This document shows positions 1-10,612 of a DNA stretch of 64,000 nucleotides, piece by piece (the first letter of the stretch is position 1; each line of letters opens with the position of its first letter). Where the stretch lies: the NCBI GenBank assembly GCA_003956705.1, contig QZCP01000095.1, positions 1 to 64,000 of the forward strand. The letters are read 5' to 3'. A program made the position numbers and the translations under genes. The DNA comes from Brevipalpus yothersi. Its lineage: Eukaryota; Arthropoda; Arachnida; Trombidiformes; Tenuipalpidae. The notes beneath the pieces are model-generated. The model was not told the origin of the DNA and made no database searches. It saw only the letters and a program-made list of their open reading frames with translations.

Positions 1-39
1 AATGGGTCAGAGCCCATTTTCTTATGTTATGCTATGTTA

Positions 40-190
40 TGTTCGGTTAGTTCAGGTTAGGTTCGGTTAGGTTAGGTGAGATTTTCCAATTAAACGAACT
101 AATCAAAGGAAATCATTACCGGTTGAAGTTTAGCCTCCAATACAAGTACTCTCCACTCCGTTCCGGCTCCGGAGCGACGCTCCTTCTAGT
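40..190 (+). repeat. Dispersed repeat headed by TTAGG-like units, copy 1
   Basis: A head of GGTTAG/GGTTCGGTTAGG units is followed by a tail containing AATGAACTAAT-like sequence, 'ACAAGTACTCTCC(A/G)CTC' and 'CTCCGGAG'. The same head and tail recur at about 9750-9900 and 10488-10610. The three copies are diverged but clearly related by eye. TTAGG is the arthropod telomere unit, so the head may be interstitial telomere-like DNA or the start of a mobile element. Confidence 0.6.
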
Positions 191-1360
191 GTAGTCACCC
201 TCTCCTCAGAGCATAAAGGAGATAATCAGATGATGAAATATATCGGTAGAAGATGGAGACTTCCAGAAAAAAAAGAAGAGGGTAGAAATTGAAGAACCAG
301 TTCATGAGCAAAATGAGTTGCAATCGTTCTCTATCTTACCAGCAGAAAAATATTTTTCTTCAGTCACAATCGCATGAGCTTACCTACCATCCAGCATGCT
401 TCATGAACTTCGTCGATAGTGAGAGAAAAGTAAACGTGATTGATTGCTGAAATGACGCACCTGGATTTTTCTCAAGTTAGATGAAAATTTAGTCCCTCCC
501 ACTTTGCTCGTGCATTCTTCACTTTTTTCTTGATCTACAGAATTTTTTGCTTGGGAAAATTCAATCTATCCGCAGAGAAATGAACTCAATCTCAAAGTTT
601 CTGAGTGAACGAAATACAAACGGAACTCAGATAGTATCGATTGCTACGATCAAATGAAAATTGGCCAGAATATTCACTTTGGATAATGGACATAAATGAT
701 CGAAACAGAAATGGAAATAAGGTTTGGGGCTCTTTCCCAATGATTATCATTAGGAGAGATATTCGAGGAGCTTTCAATCCAATCCACTGAATAATGCTCG
801 AGCCGAGATAGAGTGAGAGACCATCGAGCAAATCATTATTTCTAATATTTGACAGGAAATGGCAACGGAAGCTAATTAGTGGAAGAGCTCGATGCATAAT
901 CGAGTATATGTGAGTGAACACAAGGCATAATAACTCTGATGACAACGATTCTCGTTACTGTGCTTTTCCTGCTTTTATTTTTGATGAGTTCAATTCTGAT
1001 AGACTTGATGGTGTGAATAAATATTAATATTCCACCACAAACTCCTCAGCTAACACGTGCTCAATCAAGAAACAAGCTATGCTGAATTAGATGATGCCCC
1101 ACACATCAGGCCAGTCTATGATTTTGTTCCGAATCATACTGGACAGATTCACTCTCCAGTTTGGATCATGCAATGACAGTGGAGTGAAAACTATTGGCAA
1201 AGATTTGATCAATGAATAACAGACTGGGGGAGCTCATATTTCCCTCAACAATGGTCATTGTTCTCTTAAGAAATCCCAAACGCATTCCTGCAGATCATCC
1301 AAGACCACTCAATTTTGTTGAGCCTGAAATGTTTCTAAACTAACTCTCTCTCGTGATGAA
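191..1360. other. Non-coding, AT-rich; contains one arm of an inverted repeat
   Basis: No convincing gene is seen; a minus-strand ORF at 592-945 has no recognisable features. Positions 408-540 resemble the reverse complement of 14030-14150, sharing the core GAAATGACGCACCTG and flanking sequence. Confidence 0.5.
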
Positions 1361-1363
1361 ATA

Positions 1364-2370
1364 CAGGGTGTAACATAAATATGTCCCCTTTTTGATTTGC
1401 TCATAAATTTCGATTGCGATGAATCACGCTCATGAAACTCCGTACACATGAAGCTAAAACATGAAAATTCATTTTGACATAGTGTACGGTCGAAATTCCG
1501 AAGTTGTCTAGTAGCACGATGAGTTCAAAGTTAAAGAACAGTAGTCATTCCGGCGCTAGATCAGATTTGTATGAAATCTGTCTCATCTTATTTTCTTTGA
1601 TGAGAAACACGTTGGTGCTACTCTCAGTCCTGTGAAATGTTTCGTTCTTGAGATATGAGTGCTAACATTCTGAAGCCTTTCATGCCTGAGGAAAATCTTA
1701 AACTCATCTGATCACCTTGAAACTTGGGAGTGAATGTTTTGATAAACTCGTTGATATCAATAATGATGAGATAAAATCATGAATTGATCACACGATCTGG
1801 GAAAATGACATTCTTGACCGAAAATGTCATATCTCCACTAATTGCTCTGAACACATTATGAAACTAACACAGTGAATATCTCATCTTATGATAAAAATTG
1901 TGAGTGAGTTTCAACGTGCATAGTGTGAGCGTTCACTTGTTATATCAAAAAAGTCATTTCCAGGCTGGGAGAACTATATCTCTGATATTCGCTTTGAACA
2001 TCTTATCAAACTAACACAGTGAATACATCATTTCATGATGAAGATTGTGAGCAAGTTTCAACTTGCTGAGAATGAGCGTTTTTGAGATATGAGCAGTTCG
2101 TCTTTTAATATTGATATGAATAGGTAGCAAAAGATCCAAGCATCACTTTAAGCACCTTCGGCTACTCTACACGCTCTCCACTATGATCTATATTAATATT
2201 CATATCTATCATACCCTGATAAGTGTATTGTCCTATAATGTAACTGGAGAAAGACTCAAAGCCAAAAGAAGGGAGCTATTTGAGGGAGCTCACTCAACTC
2301 ACTTGTGGATATCACACGTGCGCAGACAGTTTTTTTGAGAAAAGAGACGCTGCTAACAGGTTCTTGATCG
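1364..2370. repeat. Repetitive stretch with transposon-like end and an internal direct repeat
   Basis: At 1362 the sequence reads TA followed by CAGGGTGT, the same outer motif as the terminal inverted repeats of the element at 10641-13629. Within the stretch, about 1850-1935 and 2002-2087 are diverged direct repeats sharing GAACA..TTAT.AAACTAACACAGTGAATA. No protein is recognised. It may be the left part of a 1364-4242 element, but only the outermost eight bases match the other copy. Confidence 0.4.
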
Positions 2371-4242
2371 CCGAAAAAACACGAAACCATGGGAAAATGC
2401 CCATTTTCCTACGGTTTTTGATTGGAATAAAGGTTAAAAATTGACAAACTTTGGTTGAAATTGTGGTATTCACCATTGATAGTAGATTTAGAACTCGAAA
2501 AACCTCTTTTTAATGCTTATCGATACTAAAACTTGAGATAATATATTCAAAAGCTTTTTCTGTGTTTGACTAATTGAATCTTGGTTACGGAGCGATTGAG
2601 TGTCGAGATGTCTTTTATCATTCATCATTCGCCCCAGTGTCAGAGGAAAAGCTAGTTTACCGCCTCCAAAATCTTCAATTCAGCTTCTTTTTCTAATAGT
2701 TGGGCATTTCTTGACATGGAACCTCAGATAGGACAAAGCAAGTCTCTTGAAGGCCAAAGTGAGGAGGATCTTACACGTAAGCAGAAGAAGTACTTGAAAT
2801 GAAAGCAATCCATGAAGGAGTATGCTGATAATCTGCCAGAAGGGGCTGTAAACTCTATACAAGAGAGGAGAAAAAACAAGCGACTAGGCAAGTTTGAACG
2901 AAAGGCCAAAGAAGTGTGGAACAAACACATTGATCTGCGCCATGAGAAAGCAGAACTTTGGGTGGAGGGAAAAAGAGGAGAAGCAGAGAAGAGAGAGGAA
3001 GCTATCAGTGCGAAACAGGATGCTTATCGAAGAGTAACCATTGCACAGGAGCTTCGAACAGAGATGGCGATTGAGAAAAAACAGGAGCCTCCTGAGCAAA
3101 CGAGTGCTCACAATAAGATCTGTCTGTTGCGTTACAGATAGATAGCTGAGTAGAGGTAAGGACAACCACTCAGAAAAACTGTCCAAGACTGACATGAGCT
3201 TTATCTTCACGTGGTGTCAATTGTTCTGCTAAGAAGCTCACGAGTTTTTTTAAAATTCATCGAAAAGTTGATCATGTGAGGCAGCTCATGTGAGACCTTC
3301 CCATCATTGGGATGAATCAACTCTGATATCTTTGTTGAACTGTGTATTATTGAATTTGTAATTCTATTTAACTCACAATGACCATCAATGACACAAAAAT
3401 GTGACCTAAGGTCAAAAGCCGTTTTGGCCTCGTTTCTGGGCGATTTGACCATCGAATATTGTCAGATTACATGTTTTGTTGTGTTTTCTGGAAATTATAC
3501 TCAATTGGAATGCAATCAGACATTCAAACTCCCACCGTTAGATCTCATTCAGAGCGATCTCAGGCCTAAATAGGACGAAGAGGCTTTTTTCATCAGTTTT
3601 TCGAGATTTTGAAGGTGTTCCCCACATTTGAGCCCTATAAAATATAATATTCTCTTGAAGCTTATTAAAAGTTACATCTCCTTTGGTGCATCCGGTTCTG
3701 TCTCCAGGTCATTCGGTACACCTTGGTAGGCTAAAACTACCTTTTCCGTGGTTCCTCCGATTCTCGGAACTGTGCCACACTAGGAGACACATTGAATTAT
3801 ATATTTTCTGAAAGAATACGAAAGAATACGTCCAAGAATCTATGTCTGCTTTTGTCTCCACCATGGGCAGTTCATCATTTTCCGGAAAACCCGATTTTCG
3901 CAGATTTTTCACTTGTTTTTGGCTTTTTGAGATACCAAGACTCATTTGAAAGAAAATTTTGGTATGATTTTTGGAATTTCCATTCAATTCATTGTCAAAA
4001 AAAGTGCTTTTTTCAATTTTCGAAAAAATTTCTAACGTTCAGGTCACTATTTCGATATCACGAGTTCTAAGAGTCTAATCGAATTTTCAATGCAATATTC
4101 GTTCTTCTCATCAAAAGTTCACTCAGGATCGAAAATAAACCCAAAATGGGCGGATTTCAAACATGTCCTTTCAAGCTTCTGACTTATTGAAATCGGAAGT
4201 TATTGAGAATTCTCAGAGGTCATATCAATATGAAACACCCTA
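2371..4242 (+). mobile_element. Decayed copy of the inverted-repeat element (plus orientation)
   Basis: Two blocks match the reverse complement of the element at 10641-13629: about 2371-3230 (matching 12361-13090) and about 3690-4170 (matching 11360-11846), in the same relative order. The right end reads TGAAACACCCTA followed by TA, one substitution from the other copy's terminus. It lacks the long terminal repeat sequence seen in the other copy and has an internal deletion near 4170-4200. No transposase is recognised, so assignment to a TA-target DNA transposon rests on the ends only. Confidence 0.5.
2715..3141 (+). pseudogene. Broken Lys/Glu-rich ORF of the inverted-repeat element
   Basis: A reading frame from the ATG at 2715 is broken by a TGA at 2800 and then runs open to 3141. 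The product is highly charged, rich in Lys, Glu and Arg, and looks helical (for example KFERKAKEVWNKHIDLRHEK). The copy at 12361-12752 (minus) encodes a closely similar protein with a stop at a different place and about 110 bases deleted. I do not recognise the family. The shared frame across two copies suggests the element once encoded this protein; both copies now appear dead. Confidence 0.45.
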
Positions 4243-4249
4243 TATTTTA

Positions 4250-5740
4250 CCATATAGAAAATATTGATCATTTGAGGTTTGTACTGCCTCCACTGCATTA
4301 TAAACATCGAGCCTAATGAACATTAGAGGACTCAATAGTTTGAATAAAAATATTATCCTAAGGTATTGGATAAAATTCGACATTAGATCCGGAAAACTGG
4401 ACAAAGAGGCATTCTAGTGGGAATAAAAAAAAGGAGCAATTTGGAGACAATTCCCAACAGAAGTTCCAGACTTTCCACTTGCTAATCTCGCTGAATTCAT
4501 CTTTNGCCTCTTTTCGGAGATACGGTATTTCCGACCCAAAAACGATTTTCCCATTCTTATTTTATCAAGAAGGTGTTCCATCTGATGTTGAGTAACTACA
4601 TGGGATAGAACTGAGAATAACATTTCGAAACATCTAGTTTCATTGAGATCAGAAGAATTTGAGTTTCCCAATGTTCACACCGGTTTTAAAAGCGTGGGTA
4701 CTCATATCTCTGAGATGGTGGGTGATGGAAACTTGATAGCATCACCATTGTTTTTTTATCAAAGAATGGGTGGAAAAGATCAGGCTTCGGCCACTCCAGG
4801 CTGCGGCCAAAAATGGCTACTTATTGCTGATGTTCTTGAGCATAATTCAGAACTCTTGCATAGGATAGAGGATTGGGTTTGTTCCTTTCCAGTGGTGATG
4901 AATCTGGCGACAACCCAGACACTTGAAGATCATACATGTTTGTATATCTACCACTCGGCTGGATGAGATCCATCCCTACCTCAAGGGGGTGCCAACCACA
5001 TAGCACTAACAGGACTCCGGTCTCGATGTAATGATGTCTCGGGCTACAGTTCAAAGAATTTAGATAAGATGAAGAGTTTGATTTGCAGAGAGATAGATTA
5101 TACTGAAAAACTATCCAATCTAACTGTCATTCTCTGCTCATTCATATCAGTACAGATATGAGCATCAGGTATATATTTTAATCTCCGACCAGTACCCTGT
5201 CTCCAAGCCCAGTTCCTCCATAAAGGGAAGATTTTGATTTTTGATCATTCCAAGTACGGGTTCTACATATGACGAGTATGCAGTCCTATCTCATCAATCG
5301 TGAGAGATATGTAATGTTATCATCACTTTGGTTTCAGACCTGGTTTTCCGAGGGAGCAATAGTTCATTTTTTTATGTTAGCACTATCTCATAGTCTTAAC
5401 ATAGGTGGTGTTAACGAAGATTTTTTTTAAAACCATATCTAACCATCATGGTATACATTTTCATGCGGGAGATTGTGTTTAGTGATTGTATCCGTGGCGT
5501 ATAGAGCAATTCCTTGGAAAAAAGTATTCGGATATTTTCGAAAGTTTCCCTAACAAGGGATTTCCACACATTACCAGTAGTGAAAATAAACCAGCCTAGT
5601 GGCAATTTTCAGCAAAAGTCTCACGAGACAATGTTGCCAAGGCTTCCACCTGCGAGATGAGCGATTTGCTTGGAAACTGGCCTCGAAAGTTCTGAAGATG
5701 ATTATAACTGTTATCTGACGATTGGTGATTAATGGAGCAA
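4250..5740. other. No recognisable gene
   Basis: The stretch contains a single N at 4505. An ORF of 107 codons at 4643-4966 (plus) has no recognisable motif, no splice context and no second copy in the window, so I do not call it a gene. Confidence 0.4.
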
Positions 5741-5750
5741 GAGTGTGAAA

Positions 5751-5830
5751 GTGGTGCAATGGTCAAAGGTTTGAGGTGATCCTTTCACTCAAGGTCAGGT
5801 GGGGTTCGAATCCAGCCACCAACAGAAATT
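5751..5830 (+). other. tRNA-like Pol III promoter relic, possibly a SINE head
   Basis: The sequence carries an A-box match (TGGTGCAATGG) and a perfect B-box match (GGTTCGAATCC) at tRNA-like spacing, followed by an AACAG spacer and a T run that could end Pol III transcription. The acceptor and T stems do not pair properly and the anticodon loop is too long, so it is unlikely to be a working tRNA. A degenerate tRNA or a tRNA-derived SINE fits best. No second copy was found in the window. Confidence 0.4.
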
Positions 5831-6830
5831 TTTTCTATGAGAGTGAATACGATAAGATACTGAAAAAAAGTGAGAACTACTGGAATACTAAAATGCTATC
5901 ATTGACGGGAGAAGATATTCTCGTCTTGAGCTAATGAGTTAGTACTAGGGCACTAATAGTACAAACTAACGATACTGGAATATGGGAGCTTCTAAGGAGA
6001 ATACTGGTGACTAAGAGTACTTCTACCTAAACTGATGAAGCGAGTTACTAGCATACTGATGCTAGAGGGTAGAATTGCAACTCTCTCAATATCTCCCACT
6101 CGAGCTAAGACCTATTCTTCCATCCACACTGCCAAATGATTCTTTCATTTTGATTACTCGCCCACTTTGGGCACTCATGCAATATTGGAACAGATTCGTT
6201 CCTATGCTGGCTCTAGCTTTACCTGTAGACCCCTTGTACAGACGGCATCTCACAGCTAGTTCACATCATTTCGACACTACGATGACAAACCTTTTGGAAG
6301 GGCTCAGCTCCAATATATAGCGTATACAGTGGCCTGATCGGCTATTCTACCCTGTGTCTTTCATGATGATAAACTACAAGCCATTAGAATGAAATTATTT
6401 GCAGTAATCACCAATAGAGTTTAACTCGAGAGAAAGAGAAGATGGCATCTCATTCTCCGTTCACACCATGGTGAATCACAAATATAATTTAATTATCCTA
6501 TCTATCTTTTTTCAAATTATCGACGATACCTGATGTATGATGGAAGTTAAGCCCTAGTGGATGGTAACAGTATGTTGCTTACAGATGGGGAACTAATCAT
6601 GGATAGTGGCAAGCAGAGGAGTGAATGCTCCGAAAATCACTCTCGAAGAACCAAAACAATGGCATCCGATCAGGTGAGGAACAGTTTGGAAACTCGATTT
6701 ATTACTCGAGTCTTTCAAGCAGAGTGCATAAAAAAATGAATCATACCATGAATTTATTGATTGAATTCATGAAGTACAAGTGATATGCTTTTGGGCTGAT
6801 ATTTGATAGAATAATTCATCGAATGATCTT
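5831..6830. other. No recognisable gene
   Basis: The sequence is AT-rich. About 5890-6060 is unusually rich in short TACT/CTAA-type words, but no regular tandem unit could be defined. Small ORFs lack support. Confidence 0.4.
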
Positions 6831-7448
6831 TCAGATGCCATGGAGTCTTTGATCAATCCACACTAGCATATGAAGGTATACCAGCACACCCATGAGCATT
6901 TTCATATTGATCAGGGGAAACACGAATCTTTTCTTGATATTATGAGGATTTTCTTGAATCTTGAATCCTTCGAATGGATTTTTGAAGAGCTTTTTAGCTT
7001 CGATCCACCTCTCATTCCGCCAAGCATTGAATCTTTCGTTAATCGAAGATGGCAGGCTTCGCTCGATCTGAGCGAGGAGAGGAATGTATGATTCTTTGTT
7101 CTTGTACAGTTCCTTCCACAAAGCAGCGTTCATCTGATGCCTGATACCAGGAGTCAATCCATCCTCTTTAGATTTTTGTATTGCGTTCCGCATTTCCTCA
7201 CTTGCTCTGATGACTTTTGCCCCAATTTTTGCGATCACTGCATCAGTAGACTTACTTAACTCATTGAAACCATATTCTTTGACGATTCTTTTTGCATCAA
7301 GGTCGATCTGATTAGCTGTTGGATCTGGATAGTTTCCAGAAGTAACTATCTCTCTCAAGGTTTCTTCATCAACAAATCCGGAGATTTGATTATCAGTACA
7401 TGAAACTATAGCACCGAGAAATAAGAACACGATAACTTGCTTCTCCAT
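6831..7448 (-). CDS. Secreted protein of unknown function
   Basis: I chose the second Met of the frame (7448) because it begins a good signal peptide: MEKQ followed by hydrophobic VIVFLFLGAIVSC, with a likely cleavage near Ser-Cys. The remaining ~190 residues are charged and predicted mostly helical by eye, with one other conserved-looking region rich in Trp (ALWKELY, NAWRNERWIEAKK). No domain is recognised. The extreme C-terminus becomes hydrophobic and less gene-like, so the last coding stretch may really be an unrecognised intron. A TATAAAAG box lies about 95 bases upstream. It is isolated in repeat-rich DNA, with no near relative in the window. Confidence 0.55.
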   Translation of the reverse strand: MEKQVIVFLFLGAIVSCTDNQISGFVDEETLREIVTSGNYPDPTANQIDLDAKRIVKEYGFNELSKSTDAVIAKIGAKVIRASEEMRNAIQKSKEDGLTPGIRHQMNAALWKELYKNKESYIPLLAQIERSLPSSINERFNAWRNERWIEAKKLFKNPFEGFKIQENPHNIKKRFVFPLINMKMLMGVLVYLHMLVWIDQRLHGI

Positions 7449-7539
7449 ATATGATGTGTGTTTAGGTTTGAACAGATTGACCAAATTAACAGTGATAACG
7501 TCAATCGAAAACTAATGATATGATAATTGTTTTCAGCAG

Positions 7540-7547
7540 CTTTTATA
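7540..7547 (-). promoter_or_regulatory. TATA box for the 6831-7448 gene
   Basis: TATAAAAG on the minus strand, 92-99 bases upstream of the chosen ATG. That spacing fits a short 5' UTR. Assigned from motif and position only. Confidence 0.4.
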
Positions 7548-7848
7548 TTCACATGGTCGAAGCTCGATTCTATTACCCAGCCTAAAACTTATAGTAGCAT
7601 CATCCATGCTGTTACACTCACACTTCTTGAGTGAGCTGTATATAATACTTGATGGTATCATTGTTGGAGATTTGCTCATACTCTATCCGAAGATGGCAGC
7701 CAAATTAATTCAACGGGATCTCGATGATTATTGTCTGAAATCTCCAACTTCTGATACATGTCTTATCTGATTTTATCACAATCACAAGGATTTAGGATTT
7801 AGGTCAGGATTTGTAGCAGTTTCGGGGTTATTAAGATCTTGTGAGACT

Positions 7849-9690
7849 AGATGATTTAGCTCATCAATTGATGCCTTAGTTTTGGCACAATTCCAACTGA
7901 TGAATATGATGCTTTCTTCAGAAAGGAGGAGGCATGATTCGTGGCAGATTCATTCCTCTCGATAGCCTTGAGTCTCATAGGACAATTTCTATCCATGGCA
8001 GTGTGATTCGTTTTCAACTTCCGATTCGATGGGTGTAAGTTGCTGTTAAACTTAATACAGTTTGGACAGGTGTATGCGTCTTTAGCAACTTTGCAATCCT
8101 TGAGAGGATGAGCACCACTGCATTTCGGACACACAGTTTCACCCTTTTCGGTGAGTGGACACTTTTCTTTTACGTGACCGAAGGCACAACATCGAAAGCA
8201 TTTAGTCAGTCGTAGGTATCTGCTTATCCAGACAACTTAAAAATAGATCTTGATGTTTCTTTTAGCCAGGAGTTTCTCTTCGTATTCAGAGTTGACTTCA
8301 TAGACCATATCGAAAAGCTCCGAGTTTTCACCACCAACCCATGACTTTTCGGCAAACATGAATCTGATGGACTCTTCCGCTTTGTTCAGACTTGGTGGTT
8401 GAGCGTTCTCATCAACAATATTGTGCGTGATTATTTCGAGCCCAACTTCTTCAGGCTTTCGATCTTTGTCAGCGCCATATACTTTGATAAGTGGTCGCAT
8501 AAGCTGGTACTTGCGTACCTCGAAACCCTCGAAACCATCCCTGTCGAGAGTTTCTAGGATGTGTTTTTGGTCATCTTCGGATGGAGTGACTATCGGAACT
8601 TTACATTCTTTCATCTCGTTTAGCCAGAGAATAGTAGTCTCTCGCAGAATCTCTCTGTGTTTTTGATGAATGATATCCTTAACACGGGCGAAAAGCTCAG
8701 ATGAAGTCGTTCTTCATTGGTTCAGCTATGATGATGTATTCCTTGGCAATTGGTCTGGGTATTGGTTTCTGGGGTCTTGGACGAGATGTACTCCTGTGTC
8801 TTCCCCTTCGTGCAGCATTTGCATATGAAAGAAAGTTATCCTGTTGGGGTTCCAATATTTGTGGCTGATTGGCTGGACCCCTAGACAGCAGTCTTTTAGC
8901 CTGATTAGCTGGCACTGAATGCATCGATTGCATTGGTAGGCTTTGTCTTGGTATACCGATTTGCTGACCATTATTTAGTCTTTCCACTAGCTTATTCATA
9001 ATGGCATCTTTGGCCATACGTTTGTAGGCTTCGACTTGGACATCCAAGACAGCCTTTTCCTGCTGTAAGGCAGCAACAGTTAGCTTCAAATTGACATTTT
9101 CAACTTGTAACCCCGAAACCGTCCCGACTCTGGTCGGCCGTTTGACTGAGCTGTTGTTGGGGTTTGAGGTAGAGATGTTTTGGCAGATGCCAATCCAACG
9201 CCTTGGGCGTTGGTCGGAGTGGTAGCTGGAGTTACAGCTGGCGTGGATTTGGCTGAATCAAAGCCTGGTGTAGTAAGGTGTGGTTGTTTGTTTACATCGC
9301 CGGTTTTGGCCTTCAATTCCTTTTTGAGGTGCTTGATATAAATGTCCTGAGTGGTAACATCGGTTTTGGCCCGTTTGAGTTGCTCTTCCAATCGAGTAAT
9401 CTCATCTTTACCCCAACCAAGAAGCTCTTTCAATTTTTCAACTTCTTCAGACCCTGAAACCCCAGCAGTTGCAGAAGTCTTAGGGTCTGAATACAGAAAA
9501 TAGAAGTGTTGCATGGATGAATTTTACCAGATCGTGTCGGGTACAGACTGGAGAGTATTTCTTCTTGGAAAAATCACTGGTAATTTGATATTTGGTGGAG
9601 TGTTTATTCATCATCTTGACACTGGCTTGACTTTGCCTAACCATAGCCAAACAAAAATCGCGACTTAATTCGAATCGGTTCAGAACTAAT
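7849..9690 (-). pseudogene. Decayed gag-like ORF1 of a non-LTR retrotransposon
   Basis: Reading the minus strand, consecutive open segments (9514-9086, 9089-8697, 8614-8237, 8134-7856) form one broken protein. It has a coiled-coil-like N-terminal part (EEVEKLKELLGWGKDEITRL), a Thr/Pro/Ala linker, an Arg/Pro-rich basic stretch, a folded region, then retroviral-type zinc knuckles: C-x2-C-x4-H-x4-C around 8190, a CPKC-SGAH-C knuckle, and a third longer one. This order is typical of ORF1/Gag of Jockey/CR1-like elements. Frames are interrupted by shifts and stops (for example TAA right after KIYF near 8237). No reverse transcriptase or endonuclease follows before 7484, so it is a truncated relic. 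Confidence 0.7.
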
Positions 9691-9749
9691 TTTCGATTAA
9701 AAATCACAGTTGAAAACAGCAGGGTGACACCGTCAGAGCCCTGAAGGGA

Positions 9750-9900
9750 AGTAGTTAGGTTATGTTAGGTTAGGTTAGGTTTTGCGAATGCATGAATTGA
9801 TCCAGTGAATCTCAAAATTCACCTCATCTGAAATTCAGCCAGCCCATACAAGTACTCTCCGCTCTTTTCCAACTCCGGAGTGGCGGTCCTCCAAGTTGAT
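9750..9900 (+). repeat. TTAGG-headed repeat, copy 2
   Basis: The head reads GGTTATGTTAGGTTAGGTTAGG, and the tail shares 'ACAAGTACTCTCC' and 'AACTCCGGAG' with copy 1. It lies just upstream (in the element's sense) of the decayed gag ORF. This may be chance, or may indicate a preference of that element for TTAGG DNA. Confidence 0.6.
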
Positions 9901-9969
9901 AACGATCTCAGGGGCACCAAGGTTATTTGGGGGGTCACGACACTTTTTGTTCATCAGCAAATTTTCTTT

Positions 9970-10415
9970 CCAACTGATGTATGAGTCGTATCTCATCTCA
10001 TCAGATTTTTGATTAGTGATAAGAAAACGCTATCAATTTTTGTTTTACGTGATCTTTTTTCGAAATACAACATGGAAATCCATTTTCGATCAACTTCTCC
10101 CAATAATCCAGGTATGAGTCATATATCATTTCATCACATTCTTTGTGACTGTTGTCATGGCAACGAGAACATTTGGGGTCAAGACACTCTTTCCAACACA
10201 TTCGTTTTTTTCGAGGACTCCCTGGCTGATTCATATTTTATCTTATCACACTTTTTGTGAGTGATAAGAAAATGTTATCATATCAGAGAAAGACCTTCTG
10301 GTTCTCAAGATAGAGCGCAAGGAGTCAATTTTAGCTAGCTTCGAGCAACATTGGGAGGATGAGTCATACGTTATCTAATCACACATTTGATGAGAAAACC
10401 TATGATAATATTTTT
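9970..10415 (+). repeat. Four diverged copies of a short palindromic unit
   Basis: Units near 9977-10030, 10110-10150, 10225-10285 and 10358-10412 share 'GAGTCATA...TATCT.ATCACA' and a following 'TGATAAGAAAA.GTTATCA'-like hairpin. Spacing is roughly 110-130 bases, so this looks like a degenerate tandem array. Not coding. Confidence 0.4.
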
Positions 10416-10487
10416 ATCTCAATATGATGAACTTTTCCCAAAAATAAAAAAATGGTCATGTCTTTGGAAGTATGGTTAGGTTAGGTG

Positions 10488-10612
10488 AGATTTTTTGATT
10501 GAATGAACTAATTGAGTCCCTTCAACAATCATCATCGATTGGAGTATAGCCTCTGATACAAAAACTCCCCACTCTGTCCAACTTCGGAACACCATCCCTT
10601 CCAGTTCAAATT
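10488..10612 (+). repeat. TTAGG-headed repeat, copy 3
   Basis: GGTTAGGTTAGGTGAGATTTT matches copy 1 over its head, followed by related tail words (GAATGAACTAATTGA, CTCCCCACTCTGTCC, TTCGGAACACC). It ends just before the inverted-repeat element begins. Confidence 0.6.

Noticed and set aside
4643..4966. Possible OTU-like 'GDGN' motif in a 107-codon ORF
   Set aside because: Only four residues suggest it; the rest of an OTU domain is absent.
5751..5830. Functional tRNA gene
   Set aside because: T and acceptor stems do not pair and the anticodon loop is oversized, despite good A and B boxes.
7484..7850. Reverse transcriptase downstream of the gag relic
   Set aside because: No YADD-type box or endonuclease motif could be read in any frame.
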